Assembly: GCF_019649055.1 (NCBI RefSeq)
Contig: NW_026570226.1
Coordinates: 1,054,001-1,118,000 of the forward strand
Direction: 5' to 3'
Length of the DNA stretch: 64,000 bases
Source of the DNA: Paramacrobiotus metropolitanus
Taxonomy: Eukaryota > Tardigrada > Eutardigrada > Parachela > Macrobiotidae
The notes under the pieces are model-generated. The model was not told where the DNA came from. It searched no databases and saw only the letters and a program-made list of their open reading frames with translations. The position numbers and the translations under genes were made by a program. Positions within the stretch are counted from its first letter, which is position 1. Each line of letters starts with the position of its first letter. This document shows positions 23,506-34,924 of the stretch, piece after piece.

Positions 23506-26500
23506 TCATTTTCGACTCGGCGCACCTTGAGCACTACGCAGTTTTTTCACTTCCCTCAAGGCCCAACTGCTGAACGTTTTCGTTTTCCCCTTACTGGACT
23601 TCTTCCCTTTTTGCAACAGTTCAATAAAATCCGCTCGGTCCAACAACGGAAGAACTTCAGTGCCAAATAACCCACACAGTTCTCTGCAAAGCCGAAATGT
23701 TTTGCGACACCCCCATTTAACTGAAGTTGCAATATACTATTTAGTAGCGTTCACCGTAATACGAATATAAGATTTCTTGAAAATTCGCTTGTAATGAATT
23801 GTCCAAGAAGACAATGGTTTTGCTTATAAAACCCTTTAAAACAATTTACGCACCCAATAAGTCCGGCCGAACTGAGAATGGTACTGTCCTGAACACTGCT
23901 TGAGCCGTTTTCAGTGGCAACATGGCTGATCAAACTGATGATAAATTTGGTGTAATGGTGCACGACACTGCGTGCATCTTCTGCAAATACCACGATTACT
24001 GCTAATTCAAGATCTATTCATCAAACCGCTTACGACTCCATGTCTCGCCATTCCCTTTAAGACCATTAAGAATGCTGAGGGAAGCATCTAAAATGGCGTC
24101 TAAAATCTCCAACCATACGTCATGATCCTAAAAACAATCCCTATGTCAAAACAGGAACCCAGGTATCATCACAAAATTAGCAACCAGTCATACCTGAGGT
24201 ACCGAAATCGCCATGAGACATTCAAAAGACATGAGTGCGTAATTCTGAAAGTGGGTATTGAGAGATATGGCAATATCCCCAAGTGTCTGGACAGCTTTTG
24301 GTTTCATAAGTCCAGATGGATCACTCACATGCTGAAATGCAAACATTTTCACCCATTACAAATTCCCAATCCGTTTACAAAGAATTCTGTAACTGGTTTT
24401 GAAACACCGCAATAATTTAAAAAAATCAAAACGAATTACTAAATGAATCAATAACACTTAAAAATAAAAATCAACACGAATTATATCACTCACCTCAATC
24501 TAGCAAATTAAGTAACTGAAATGTCTGAACTTATCCCAATTCAATACTTACTGCGATAATGTGTAAGATAGCATCCAAGAGCTCGCCAATTAGAGGCATA
24601 ATCTTCACGTCGAACACGCGACACAACTCGCCAACAAAAGCTAAGGCGCTATTGACCAGCTGCAAAAATCATGTGAATAAATAGCGCCGATTACCAAATG
24701 AAAAGTGCATGCAAAGCAGCAAAGGCAACCCGCAGGACTCACCGAATGTTCATGATAAGCTTTTAAAGCATTCATAATGTGCGGCTTCACACGCTCCACA
24801 AACGGACTAAACATGTCTTGCAAACCTATGATTATTATCTTCATTAATTTAAGACTGATGAAGGTTAACTTCTTTTCAGAAACGTAAACAGCAAAACACT
24901 TGCCTTCCAGCATGACATATAAACACATGAAGGCTTCAGGTTCGGCTTGGAAACTCCGACCAAGAGGGTGCAGTTTCAGGATACTATCACAAACCACATA
25001 CACCTGCTCCGTAACACCTGAGAGTTCTTCTCTACGCAGCCGTTTTAATACTGTCTGCAACAAAAACGCACGAGAATAAAATTCTGGGTAGAAAACCACC
25101 ATAATTTTTCTTGTATTGTCGAGAGCGCTACTTAAGACGCAAGCACATTCGTATATCATAAATTTCGAATACCGAATTAGAAGTACACAGGAAACCTCAC
25201 ACGTGTAACAATCACAAAAAGTAAACTTATGTAAAAGAACTAACCTGCAACAAGGCCAAGAAATGCTGACAGAAATCTCCATGTTGGTGTCGCTCGCTTG
25301 CAGAGAGCTGTGGATCTTTCTGTATGATAGCATTCAACTGAGAGAAGATGACATTCGAGTATCTCAGAACGAATGGATAGCAATCCTGAAAAAAGCAGCA
25401 AATCTCAGCAACACTCATCTTCAGGATACTAAAAAAATGTAAGTAAGCTCACCTGTGGCGCATGACTGAGGAATTCCCCCAAAGCTCCAAATGCTGCAGT
25501 GCGCAAGTTATTCTGATCAGCGTCCGGGCTAAAAAAATCGAGTTAGATCTGCAAAGGTGTCTTAAAAAATACGTCAACGGGTGAACGAACGCATACCGAA
25601 AAACGATTGTTAAAAGCTGGCCAACGATAGCTTCGTAAGCGGAGGATAACGCAGAAGTAGCAGGAATTTCCGAGCCGCTGCCTTGAGCAGCTTCATAAGA
25701 TGCTTGTGCAAGTGTTCCTAATGCCTGAAGAACGGGTTTCTTACAGTGAAAATAACATTGTAACCAAATTCCTTCTAATACTCGTCAAATTAGATTTACC
25801 CAACAAACATTCGACGCGACGCGGGGAGGATCATTGAGATGGCCGCACAAAATTTGGACAGTATTTTGAAAGCGGTTCGGAACAAGAACGGCTTCTCGCA
25901 TCAGCTGGCACATCCGCTGAACAACCCATGCAGCGCTATCACGGACTGCGACGTTTCCGTCATCCATTTTCGCTAATATCACGTCGTACGCCTGGATCAC
26001 TATGGTTCTCAAATACTCTGGCTCTGGTCCTTCCAGCACCGATCCTAAACATTTCGAAATAACTCAGACCAGACTAATGATATATAAGTAATAAGCGCAA
26101 CAGCGACACACTCCTTCATAACACAGATGAAATCAATTCTTGCATTTACAGTCCTTAACAATAACTGCTAATTCCTTACCGAATGCAACGCATGCAGCAT
26201 CGCGAAAACGCCAGTCAGGATTATAAATATTTTGATCCACAAAAATAATAACAGGCTCCAGCACAGCCTTCTGAACACACTGAGCGATCAACATTAAGCA
26301 CACACTGGCGGCTTTACTCGGCACCCAGTCGTCGCCCTCATCAACTTCGGGTTGCTGCGCCAATAGCGTCAGCAGACATGGAACAACAAATTCGAGGTAT
26401 TCCAAGGAGAATTTATAGGATCTGTTTGCGGGTGTTCGGCCTTCATCTCTTGCCTAATAAATAGATTTCAGGCCTTACTATTCTTAGAACAAACATAAAT

Positions 26501-28119
26501 CAGGTAATAAGTACTTCAGCTTCCTCAAAATTTAGGTTGATCTCCGTTTCGCACACAGTGGACCAGAATTCAATACCCTGGAGAGTGATTTCGGGAACAG
26601 TAGCGCTCATTGCTTGGTATGAGATCTGAAACATTCAGCATGCAAACAAAACTCCTTAAAAACTCAAAAGAAAATTCTTACCGGAAAAAGAGCGACTTTC
26701 ATGTAAGGATGCATGAATTCATAATAGTACTGCAAAATTTTTACGACACACTGAAGAGCTCCAATCCGCAACTGAAACAAAACCAACAAAAAATTACAAA
26801 TCAAGGAAAGTTTGAGCGTTTCCGCTAACTTACTCGGGCATCATCGGCTTGTGTCGCCTCGCAAACCACTGTCATAATGTAATTCCTTTCTCGCTGCAAA
26901 AAAAGGGTCGTAAATTCTTCATGAACACATTCAGATTCCAATAGGACAACATATAAGAACCAGTAAAATTTTCACAACTGATCTCCCCTCACGAATGCTC
27001 TCACCTCGGTCTCGAAATTTGTTTTGAAGAAGTCCAACGAATTATACAGTGCCGTAGTGGCAGCAAAACGAATTTCCACACTGTAGAACAGCACAAGGCT
27101 TTCTTTACACACTGTTAAAAACCAGACTGCTGTCGTTAAATAATCACCTCGGCTGCTCTTTCTGCATGGACAAAACGATTGCCGAGAGGATTTCATTAGA
27201 ATAATTCCTCACAGCTTGGGTGCTCTGTAAATATTCAGATGCATCACAGACATAAATTCAGTCATAAGCGAAAGGTATTAAATACAGTACGATAGGACTT
27301 ACGATCTCCTCGCAAATATATCCAATAGCTTCCAAATAGGACTGTTTCGCAACGTTTCCAGTTTCCGAGCTCATAATGGAACTGGAGAGGAAAGGCAACA
27401 GATCCTGCCATTCGGAGCGTACAATTTCGGCCAATGCGATGTTGGCAACACACTGCGCAATGGAGCGACCCACAACTGCGTTGTCCGTTTTTAGAGCTTC
27501 CAAAATCTGCCAAGATAAAATGTTTTCATGATATTATCGCAACATGTCATCTTCAGATACTCGGATTTTGACGCGCTGCGTTTTAGTTAAAAACATAACA
27601 AATATGTATAGCATAACGCTAATATTCACGTGACGTCATCGGCTGGCTTTCCGGTTGGGTCCTTGCTAAACAAGACAGCTTTTTACTTACGTTCTGCTTA
27701 ATCATTCCTCGAACACTGGGAGGAACGGCCATCCAAGCATCCTGTCGACGCGCCTTAATTTCCGGGTCCTTCGCGTAAATGGCATTCTTGAAAGCCAACG
27801 CAGCACTCTGCTGCACGGTATCTGAGTGGGCAGCATTTTTCACGATTTCCGACAGCAGCAGAACGGTTTGTTGCTGTAACACAATCAAACTAGCACCAAC
27901 TTCGAATGCACCAGGGGAAACCAAAATCACTTACATATTCGCGTTCCAAAAAGCTGGCTAACGTTTGTTCTGCTGCCTTTTGTTCCGCTGAATCTGAAAC
28001 GCAAATCAACGGCAATTAACGATGACTCGAACGCAGCACCCGAGCTCTACGGAACTTCCGCAATACGAGCTATCAATACCTGTAGACAGTAGTTTCTCTA
28101 CCGCTCTCTCAAGGTCCAT
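23506..28119 (-). CDS. KPNB1: Importin subunit beta-1 (karyopherin beta-1)
   Basis: Nuclear import receptor made of HEAT repeats. It carries importin-alpha/NLS cargo through the nuclear pore and is released by RanGTP. I rebuilt 21 phase-consistent exons: 28080-28119, 27935-27993, 27691-27873, 27303-27506, 27148-27224, 27005-27080, 26834-26893, 26682-26771, 26515-26625, 26180-26453, 25800-26044, 25597-25724, 25453-25528, 25245-25385, 24904-25054, 24743-24825, 24552-24659, 24194-24331, 24034-24127, 23854-23980 and 23506-23683. The product is 880 aa against 876 in human. Conserved landmarks include AIGYICEE, the acidic insert EVDEGDDW, NPDWRFRDAACVAFG, EGPEPEYL, RVASNVCW, DQNNLR, SAGLIGELC and a basic C-terminus. 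Intron 15 appears to use a GC donor (GAAG|GCAAGT). Confidence 0.96.
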
Positions 28120-28859
28120 TTTCTATGGTAGTTCTCGTTTAGCAATATACAGCTGCCGTTGAAATCCTGGATAAATTAAACACATCCAAACGCAAGATCA
28201 TCAGAAAACAACGAATGCTCAATGATATCAGTTTTCCGTAGCACCCCAGAGAAGTTATGAAACCCCAGAGGAGTTAGGAATCTGGTCGTGTCACCAAGGA
28301 GTTATGAAACCGTGAGAAAACAACGAAGACAGACAAGTCAAAAAGTTCCACAGGATATTGTACCTTTTAACTGTTTTAATAGGACGATCGTACGAATCCG
28401 ATTTTACCACCGCTTTAATATTGCAGTTTTGAGTTTTATAAAATCGCGAAATGTAAAAAATAATCACCGATGGAAGCTGACAGCTCAGTACTGCACGCAA
28501 GCCGTGTTTGGAAAAACGGTCGGTTCCCAAACACCCACCAAACGAACCAAACGCAGTGCATACTGCATTTAAAATTTTGAAGAAACATGTACTGATGCAC
28601 AGTCCAGTTTTGTTTGATTTATTACCTTTTTCAAAACAATGAGGTGGTAAAGAGAAAAACTGAATTTGACCTTAATTCGGAGCCATAAACAAGTAAAATT
28701 TAAAATAGTTTGCCTTCTTTTGTTATAAAAATGCTCTAAAATGGAAAAGTAACGGCTCAAAATTGGTTTTCCGCCGGCTAAACCCGATTGAAAGCTGTTA
28801 AATACACGCTTACAGAGAATCCTTTACTACCGTCGTATAATCATATTAAAATCGCAAAT
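28120..28859. other. Upstream flank of KPNB1
   Basis: About 740 nt between the KPNB1 start codon and the first repeat element. No supported gene. Short ORFs on both strands overlap each other and look spurious. It probably contains the KPNB1 promoter. Confidence 0.4.
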
Positions 28860-30516
28860 AGTTGCTGTCAAATATGCTACGTTTCGGGACTCTGATGCGA
28901 ATTGTATCTAGGTCAAAACTCTCGAGTGCGCAACAACTCACGCACTGATTTGTGAGTCAGACAGATTCACTGATAACGCCGCGCGCATTGGTCAGATGGA
29001 GAATCAGTTGCTGAATTAGAAAACCGAGCTGTTGAGCTCGGTTTTATAATTCGCGCTCACATTCATGACCGCTTGCAACTCTTTAAAATTATCCTGCGCT
29101 GCTAATAAACGTTCGAGGTGATCCAGGCTGCATTGAACTGTATGTAATTATACGCTGTACTTCGTCATTAAATTTTAAGATAATAAGGTTTAATTAATTA
29201 ACCTAATAATTAGTAACTGAGCGAAAATTTGATGAACTAACTAGAGTCATTCACGCCTAATTAGCACATTTAGCAGCTAATTAATTAGCGAATCTGCCCC
29301 TAATTAGTAATTTCGCACCTGGCTTTTTTAGCACCTAATTAGCAAATTTATTGCACATGAAGAAAAAATTAATTACATGTCATTAAGCTATGTGAGGTTA
29401 TTTTTCTTAACAAGTTTGCGCTTGTTGTGTTGCGTTGTCCATGGTAGTGAATGGTACTGAAGGCAGATTTATTGCAGAATTCACGGTGCTGTCAGATTTG
29501 GTGTTTATTTCTACGAGTGTATTTATTATCAGTAGGCCCGATCAATCCTGTCTAATCTTCTCAAAAAAGATATCGCGAAATAAAATGTGAAAGCAGAATG
29601 CGTCACCAATGGATGACACACAGCAAAAAATACAAATGCGTTGGACCAGTAATAAGCAGTGGATCACCACAGAAAACGCAAGCACTGACTGTTAAATGAA
29701 TCGTGCTGCGTACACACAAACGAATTGTACAGGGCTGCAGGCGCGTTTTAATCCACATGCTTGAGGTGTCATTAATAAATGCAATTAATTTTCAACTTAA
29801 CTGAAGAAAAGAATGTATCCATTTACTCAATGTAACTTAGCTAATTAATACGCGTTACTAATTAATGTAATTAGACTTAATTACAGTAACGCAACCTACA
29901 CAATATCACAAGTGTGCATTGATAATTGCAATCACTAATAATAATTACTTTAATTACTAATCGTAATTACTAAATTAACAATCACTAATAGTCTAATAAC
30001 AACAACTAGTAACAACTTTTCAATCTAACAATAAGTGAGGATAAATTATTAATGCGGATTAATACCTGACCACATTTTATTAGCCAACTAGCAATTAGAA
30101 TGCTTTAATATTTACTATATGTTACGGGTTCCGGTGACCCTGTGTAAAGCTCGGTTGGCTATGCACCAGCAGCACCACAACGGAGGTGAATGTGTATGTA
30201 AAACAGAAAACACAGCTTCGAAGCTGCGTTTTGTAATTCATCTGTGGATCACGTAGCGGACCAATGAGCGCAGCCGTTAGCTTTCGGCTTGAGAATGTTG
30301 TGGTGACTAACTCGGGTTATCTTTCGGGCACGCAACGGAGCGTTGTGCCCCACTTCAGGCAAAACATCAGTGAGATAATTCTCATAGGATTGATTACCCT
30401 TAGTGGTGGGAACATGTTTCACTTTTTTTCTCTTAGTCATAGCGGAAAAATGAGTAACCGATACGTGCGCAGCAGTCGTGCCGCAGGTACAAGCGGGCTG
30501 CTGATATTTGACAGTC
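28860..30516. mobile_element. Non-autonomous repeat element, long copy
   Basis: The left part (about 28870-29525) and right end (30404-30515) match the short copy at 30523-31316. About 860 bp in the middle is unique to this copy. The ends carry CTGTCAAATAT and its inverse. Internally there is a perfect hairpin, stem AAAACCGAGCT with loop GTTG, at 29020-29045, and a second foldback near 30208-30233. No transposase-like ORF is present. Much of the body is built from AATTAGTAATT-like AT-rich words. Confidence 0.75.
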
Positions 30517-30522
30517 CTAAAT

Positions 30523-31316
30523 AGCAACTGTCAAATTTACCACGTATTGGGATTCAGATGCGAATTGTATCTAGGTCAAAACGCTCGAGTGCGCTCCAAC
30601 TCACGCACTGATTTGTGAGTCAGGCAGATTCACTGATAACGCTGCGCGCATTGGTCAGATGGAGAATCAGTTGCTGAATTATAAAACCGAGCTGTTGAGG
30701 TCGGTTTTATAATTCGTGGCCACATTCACGACCGCATATCAACTCGTTAAAATTATCCTGAGCTGCTTATAAATGTTCGTAATGATTCCGTGCTGCATTA
30801 GACTGTATGAAATTACGCTGTAGTCCATAATTAAGTGCTGAGATAATATGGTTTAATTAACTAAATTACTAATTAGTAATTAAGCAAAACTTTGATGAAC
30901 TTTGAATAACTGGAATCATTTACGCTTAATTAGAACATTTACACCTAATTAATTAGCAAATTTTGCACTTAATTAGTAATTTTGCACCTGAATTTTTAGC
31001 ACCTATTTAGCAAATTTTGCACGCACGAAGAAAAATTTAATTATTGCATGTCATTAAGCTTAAATTATTTTCTCAATAAGTTTGCACTTGTTGTGTTCTG
31101 TTGACCGTGGCAGTAAACGGCAATGATAGCTGATTTATTGCAGAATTCACGGTGCTCTCAGATATATGGTATTTATTTCTACTCGTGTATCCGTTATCAC
31201 TGGTGGGAACATATTTCAGTTTTTTTCTCTTAGTCATAGAAGAAAGATGAGTAACAGATACGTGCGCAGCAGTCGTGTCGCAGATACAAGCGGGCTGCTG
31301 ATATTTGACAGTTGCT
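30523..31316. mobile_element. Internally deleted copy of the same element with 14 bp TIRs
   Basis: The element is bounded by perfect terminal inverted repeats, AGCAACTGTCAAAT at 30523-30536 and ATTTGACAGTTGCT at 31303-31316, each next to a T/A, as in a TA target site. The body matches the neighbouring long copy on both sides of a roughly 860 bp gap, with scattered substitutions by eye. The two copies lie head to tail, 6 bp apart. The length of 794 bp and lack of coding capacity fit a MITE-type derivative. The superfamily is not determined. Confidence 0.8.
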
Positions 31317-31662
31317 ATTAAATATGTTATTGCTCATTTAGCAACAGAATTTCATGCCTGTTAGCAATTCCCTGTACATATTCGATCATGTTTTAACGCG
31401 CTGGCGTTTTGTCTGAACTTCGCTAGTTCCTACGATAGTTGACTCATATGCATCTGTTAAAAATTTTCCATTAATTTAATTTTTTGTATTCTTGTCTTCA
31501 ACACGTGAATGACCACTCGTTCTAAAAATTTAGAATTATTAGATGTAGCACTAGCATTTTTGTATTAGAAAATGAGTTACTGTATTCAAGTGATGACATA
31601 AATTTGTGGGTTAGGCGTCCGGCTGATCTCCTCTGTGGAATTTCGGAAAATTTGGTTTGGAC

Positions 31663-34619
31663 ATGCCTCCTCTATTTCGTTGCACCGCTCCTAGTCAGTT
31701 TTGTAAGTCTCCGCCTGCGGATGCAGAAAATCGAAAGCGCCGTTCGGATGAAGCGACGGAAACCCGTGTAAAAGTTTTGAAGATCGGTTTCGAGAATGTG
31801 TTCTTAAGCCACAAGGAATTCAAAGCGCCACCACAGGAACAGCTGGATGGCCAGATCCAGACCATTTCTGCCCACGAGCAGTTTATTCGACAGATCCTTG
31901 CCAAGCCTTTCAAAGTCCCCCTACCCGGTTATGAAGGACTCAGTGGACGAGCTCTGGGATTTCGACGGGATGGTGTACGTCGCGCGCTGCACGATCCTAA
32001 CGGTGATAATGCGCTTGTTCTATACACGCCTCCAGAGCTCACTGCACAGGAGGAGTTATCCATCAAACCTGACAAGCGTCTCGTGCATGTCGTAGTGGAT
32101 CCCCTGCTGACCAAAGTCCTCCGGCCACATCAACGTGAAGGTGTTCGCTTTATGTACGAGTGTGCCACGGGGGTTCGAATCCCTGAATTCTTCGGATGCA
32201 TTATGGCTGATGATATGGGCTTGGGAAAAACACTACAGACGATTTCTCTTCTGTGGACTTTGTTGAAGCAAAGCAAAGAAATGAAACCAGAATTGGACCG
32301 AGCAATGATTGTTGCACCCAGCAGTTTAGTTAAGGCAAGTGATTAGTTTGGCAAAGCGATTAAACACTTTTCAACCGATTCAGACTGCTCTCGGTTTTCT
32401 TTTGCGATGATTTTCGCTCTAGAATCGTGCAGCTTTAATAGCAGTTTATAGCATCGTAGTTTTGAAACTAACGGAATTTGAAAAGAAGTGTCTGCTCTAG
32501 ATCCGACACTGCACTTTTTTGGATTTTTGAAACAAACAATTTCGAACCTGCGCATGTAAAGTGACTATTTCCGTTAAATAAGTTCTCTTGTTGAATATTT
32601 TGAGTAATAAATGAGTGAGGGGCTGAATTTTCGGTTGTATAATTTTATTCCTGGACTTCATGTTTCAGAATTGGGCTAATGAAATAAAAAAATGGTTGGG
32701 AATTCGCCTTACGCCGCTGGTAATCGACTCCGGCTCAAAAGATCAGATTGATAAGGACCTTGGTTAGTACTTACCTAATACCTACTTATTTACCATTAGT
32801 AGTAATTTTATTTCTGGAATGCGTGGTACTCTTTGGTACAATAGTTCCGAATTCCTTTATTTTGATTGATCCGATGTTTCAGACCAGTTTGTGCGTCAAA
32901 GCGGGCGACGCATTGCGACTCCGATTCTCATCATATCGTACGAGACCTTTCGCTTGCATGCTGCTGCATTGCAAAAAGGCAAGAACGTTGGGATGATTGT
33001 TTGCGATGAGGGGCATCGGCTAAAAAATGCTGATAATCAGACGTACCAAGCACTGGATGCGCTGGAGTGCAGACGAAGAATTCTCATATCCGGCACACCT
33101 ATTCAGAATGATCTCACTGAGTATTACAGTATGGTTCATTTCGTCAATCGTGGCTTGCTGGGTACGCAGACGGAATTCCAGAAGAAATTTATGAATCCGA
33201 TTACGAAAGGCCGGGATGCTTGTGCCACTGACGATGCGGTAAAGAAAGGCGAAGCGCTTCTGGAAGAGCTAACGAAAATGGTCAACCGGTGTATGATTCG
33301 GCGTACATCAGCTATATTGTCAAAATACCTTCCTGTCAAAGTCGAACTGGTTGTGTGCTGCAAGCTTACGGATTTGCAAATGTCGTTGTACGAGAGCTTC
33401 CTCCAGTCTAAAGCTATTAAAAATCTTGCGAAAGGCGATGATGATACTAAAGGTATTGGATCTTCCTTGGCAGCTATTACTTCGCTGAAGAAATTGTGTA
33501 ATCATCCGGATCTGGTGTACGATCTGTGTAAGGAGAAGGCTGTAGGCTGGGAAAACGGGTTGGAGAAGTTTCCAGCTGGACATAATCCGACCAGGGCATG
33601 TGTACCGGAACTGTCAGGAAAATTGGCGGTGCTGGATGGATTGTTGGCTATCTTGAAAACAACCACAAAGGATAAAGTTGTGTTAGTGTCAAACTACACG
33701 CAGACATTGGATGTCTTTGAGAAGCTGTGTCATCAGCGGAGGTAATTACTGCACAATACTTTAAAATGAAATTTACGTAAGTTAATGTTATATTGAGTTT
33801 TTTATCGAAGAGCGCGACATTTTTGTGGCTTTTTATCCGGCTAAAGCCTTTAAGTAATCTGAAACATATTCATAGATTTACTGATGTGATAGGCTTACTG
33901 AAATCTGATTATTCATTTATGAAAATTTCGGGTTTTTTATGGCTTCCATGCGTGGTTTGTAAATAAGGACAATTAATCCCTTTAAGAAGTCCAAATATTT
34001 TAGGTACCGATATGTTCGCTTGGACGGGGCAATGACGATTAAAAAGCGAGGAAAAGTTGTCGAACGGTTCAACAGTCCGGACAGCGATGATTTCATTTTC
34101 ATGTTGAGCAGTAAAGCAGGAGGTTGTGGATTGAATCTGATTGGAGCCAATCGTTTGGTGATGTTTGATCCCGATTGGAATCCCGCCAATGACGATCAGG
34201 CTATGGCACGTGTGTGGCGCGATGGCCAGATCAAACAGTGCTATATTTACCGTTTGCTGAGCACTGGAACTATTGAGGAGAAGATCCTCCAGCGTCAGGC
34301 ACATAAAAAGGCCCTGAAGGATTGTGTGGTGGATGACATTGATGCTGAAAGGCATTTCAGTGCAGCCGATCTTCGAGATCTGTTCAAACTGAATAAAACG
34401 TGCTTGAGTGATACTCATGACCAAATTAAGTGCAAACGGTGCACAATGGGCAAGCAGGTGGTCGCTCCACATCCGGACAGCACGTGCACCAGTGATTACT
34501 CCCAGTGGCATCATCACTATGATCGGCGCAATGTTCCGGATGTCCAGTTGCAGCAGATCTGGCCCGTTGGAGTCACCTTTGCATTTCATCAGCGAAGCCA
34601 TGAACAAGCTAAACTGTGA
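31663..34619 (+). CDS. RAD54L: RAD54 homologous-recombination DNA translocase
   Basis: SWI2/SNF2-family ATPase that works with RAD51 in strand invasion and chromatin remodelling during double-strand break repair in the nucleus. Four exons, 31663-32334, 32669-32762, 32883-33741 and 34004-34619, give 746 aa (human 747). Walker A is DDMGLGKT (about residues 183-190) and the DEGH box is at about 297-300. The helicase C half has [14 protein letters not shown], the LDG motif, [17 protein letters not shown] and the motif VI region [11 protein letters not shown]. The N-terminus has the RAD54 segment [19 protein letters not shown]. The C-terminus retains [12 protein letters not shown] and ends [10 protein letters not shown]. 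The first intron uses a GC donor (TTAAG|GCAAGT), forced by the conserved SLVK|NW junction. The start is the ATG at 31663; the in-frame TTG before it is not used. Confidence 0.97.
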
Positions 34620-34924
34620 ATCTAGATATCTTTTTATTGTCTGTTTTACTGAATCTGTTGTGTTTGTTTACTAACCTTTATTCTTGCTTTTTTCAGATTT
34701 GGTCAGTTTTCCGCTTAAGATCGATTGTCTGAATTTGTTACTTCAAGTGACCTTTCTTGTTTTAACAGCTGCTGAACTATGCGCGGAAATTTCACACATT
34801 AGATAACGATCACTTACTGAATTTTACTCATGTAACATGTTAGCAAATTAGCATTCCCGTAAATTATTCACAACCGCCAACAAAAATCACTCAGTTCGAG
34901 GAAGAGAATAAGCGTAAGAGTCAA
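34620..34924. other. Convergent 3' gap between RAD54 and SON
   Basis: About 305 nt shared by the 3' ends of two convergent genes. No gene is visible, and I see no unambiguous AATAAA. Confidence 0.5.

Noticed and set aside
32166-32184. tRNA T-loop-like word GGGGTTCGAATCCC
   Set aside because: It lies inside the RAD54 coding exon in the helicase region, with no D-arm or acceptor stem around it.
33909-34607. Minus-strand ORF of 232 codons
   Set aside because: It is the antisense shadow of the last RAD54 exon.
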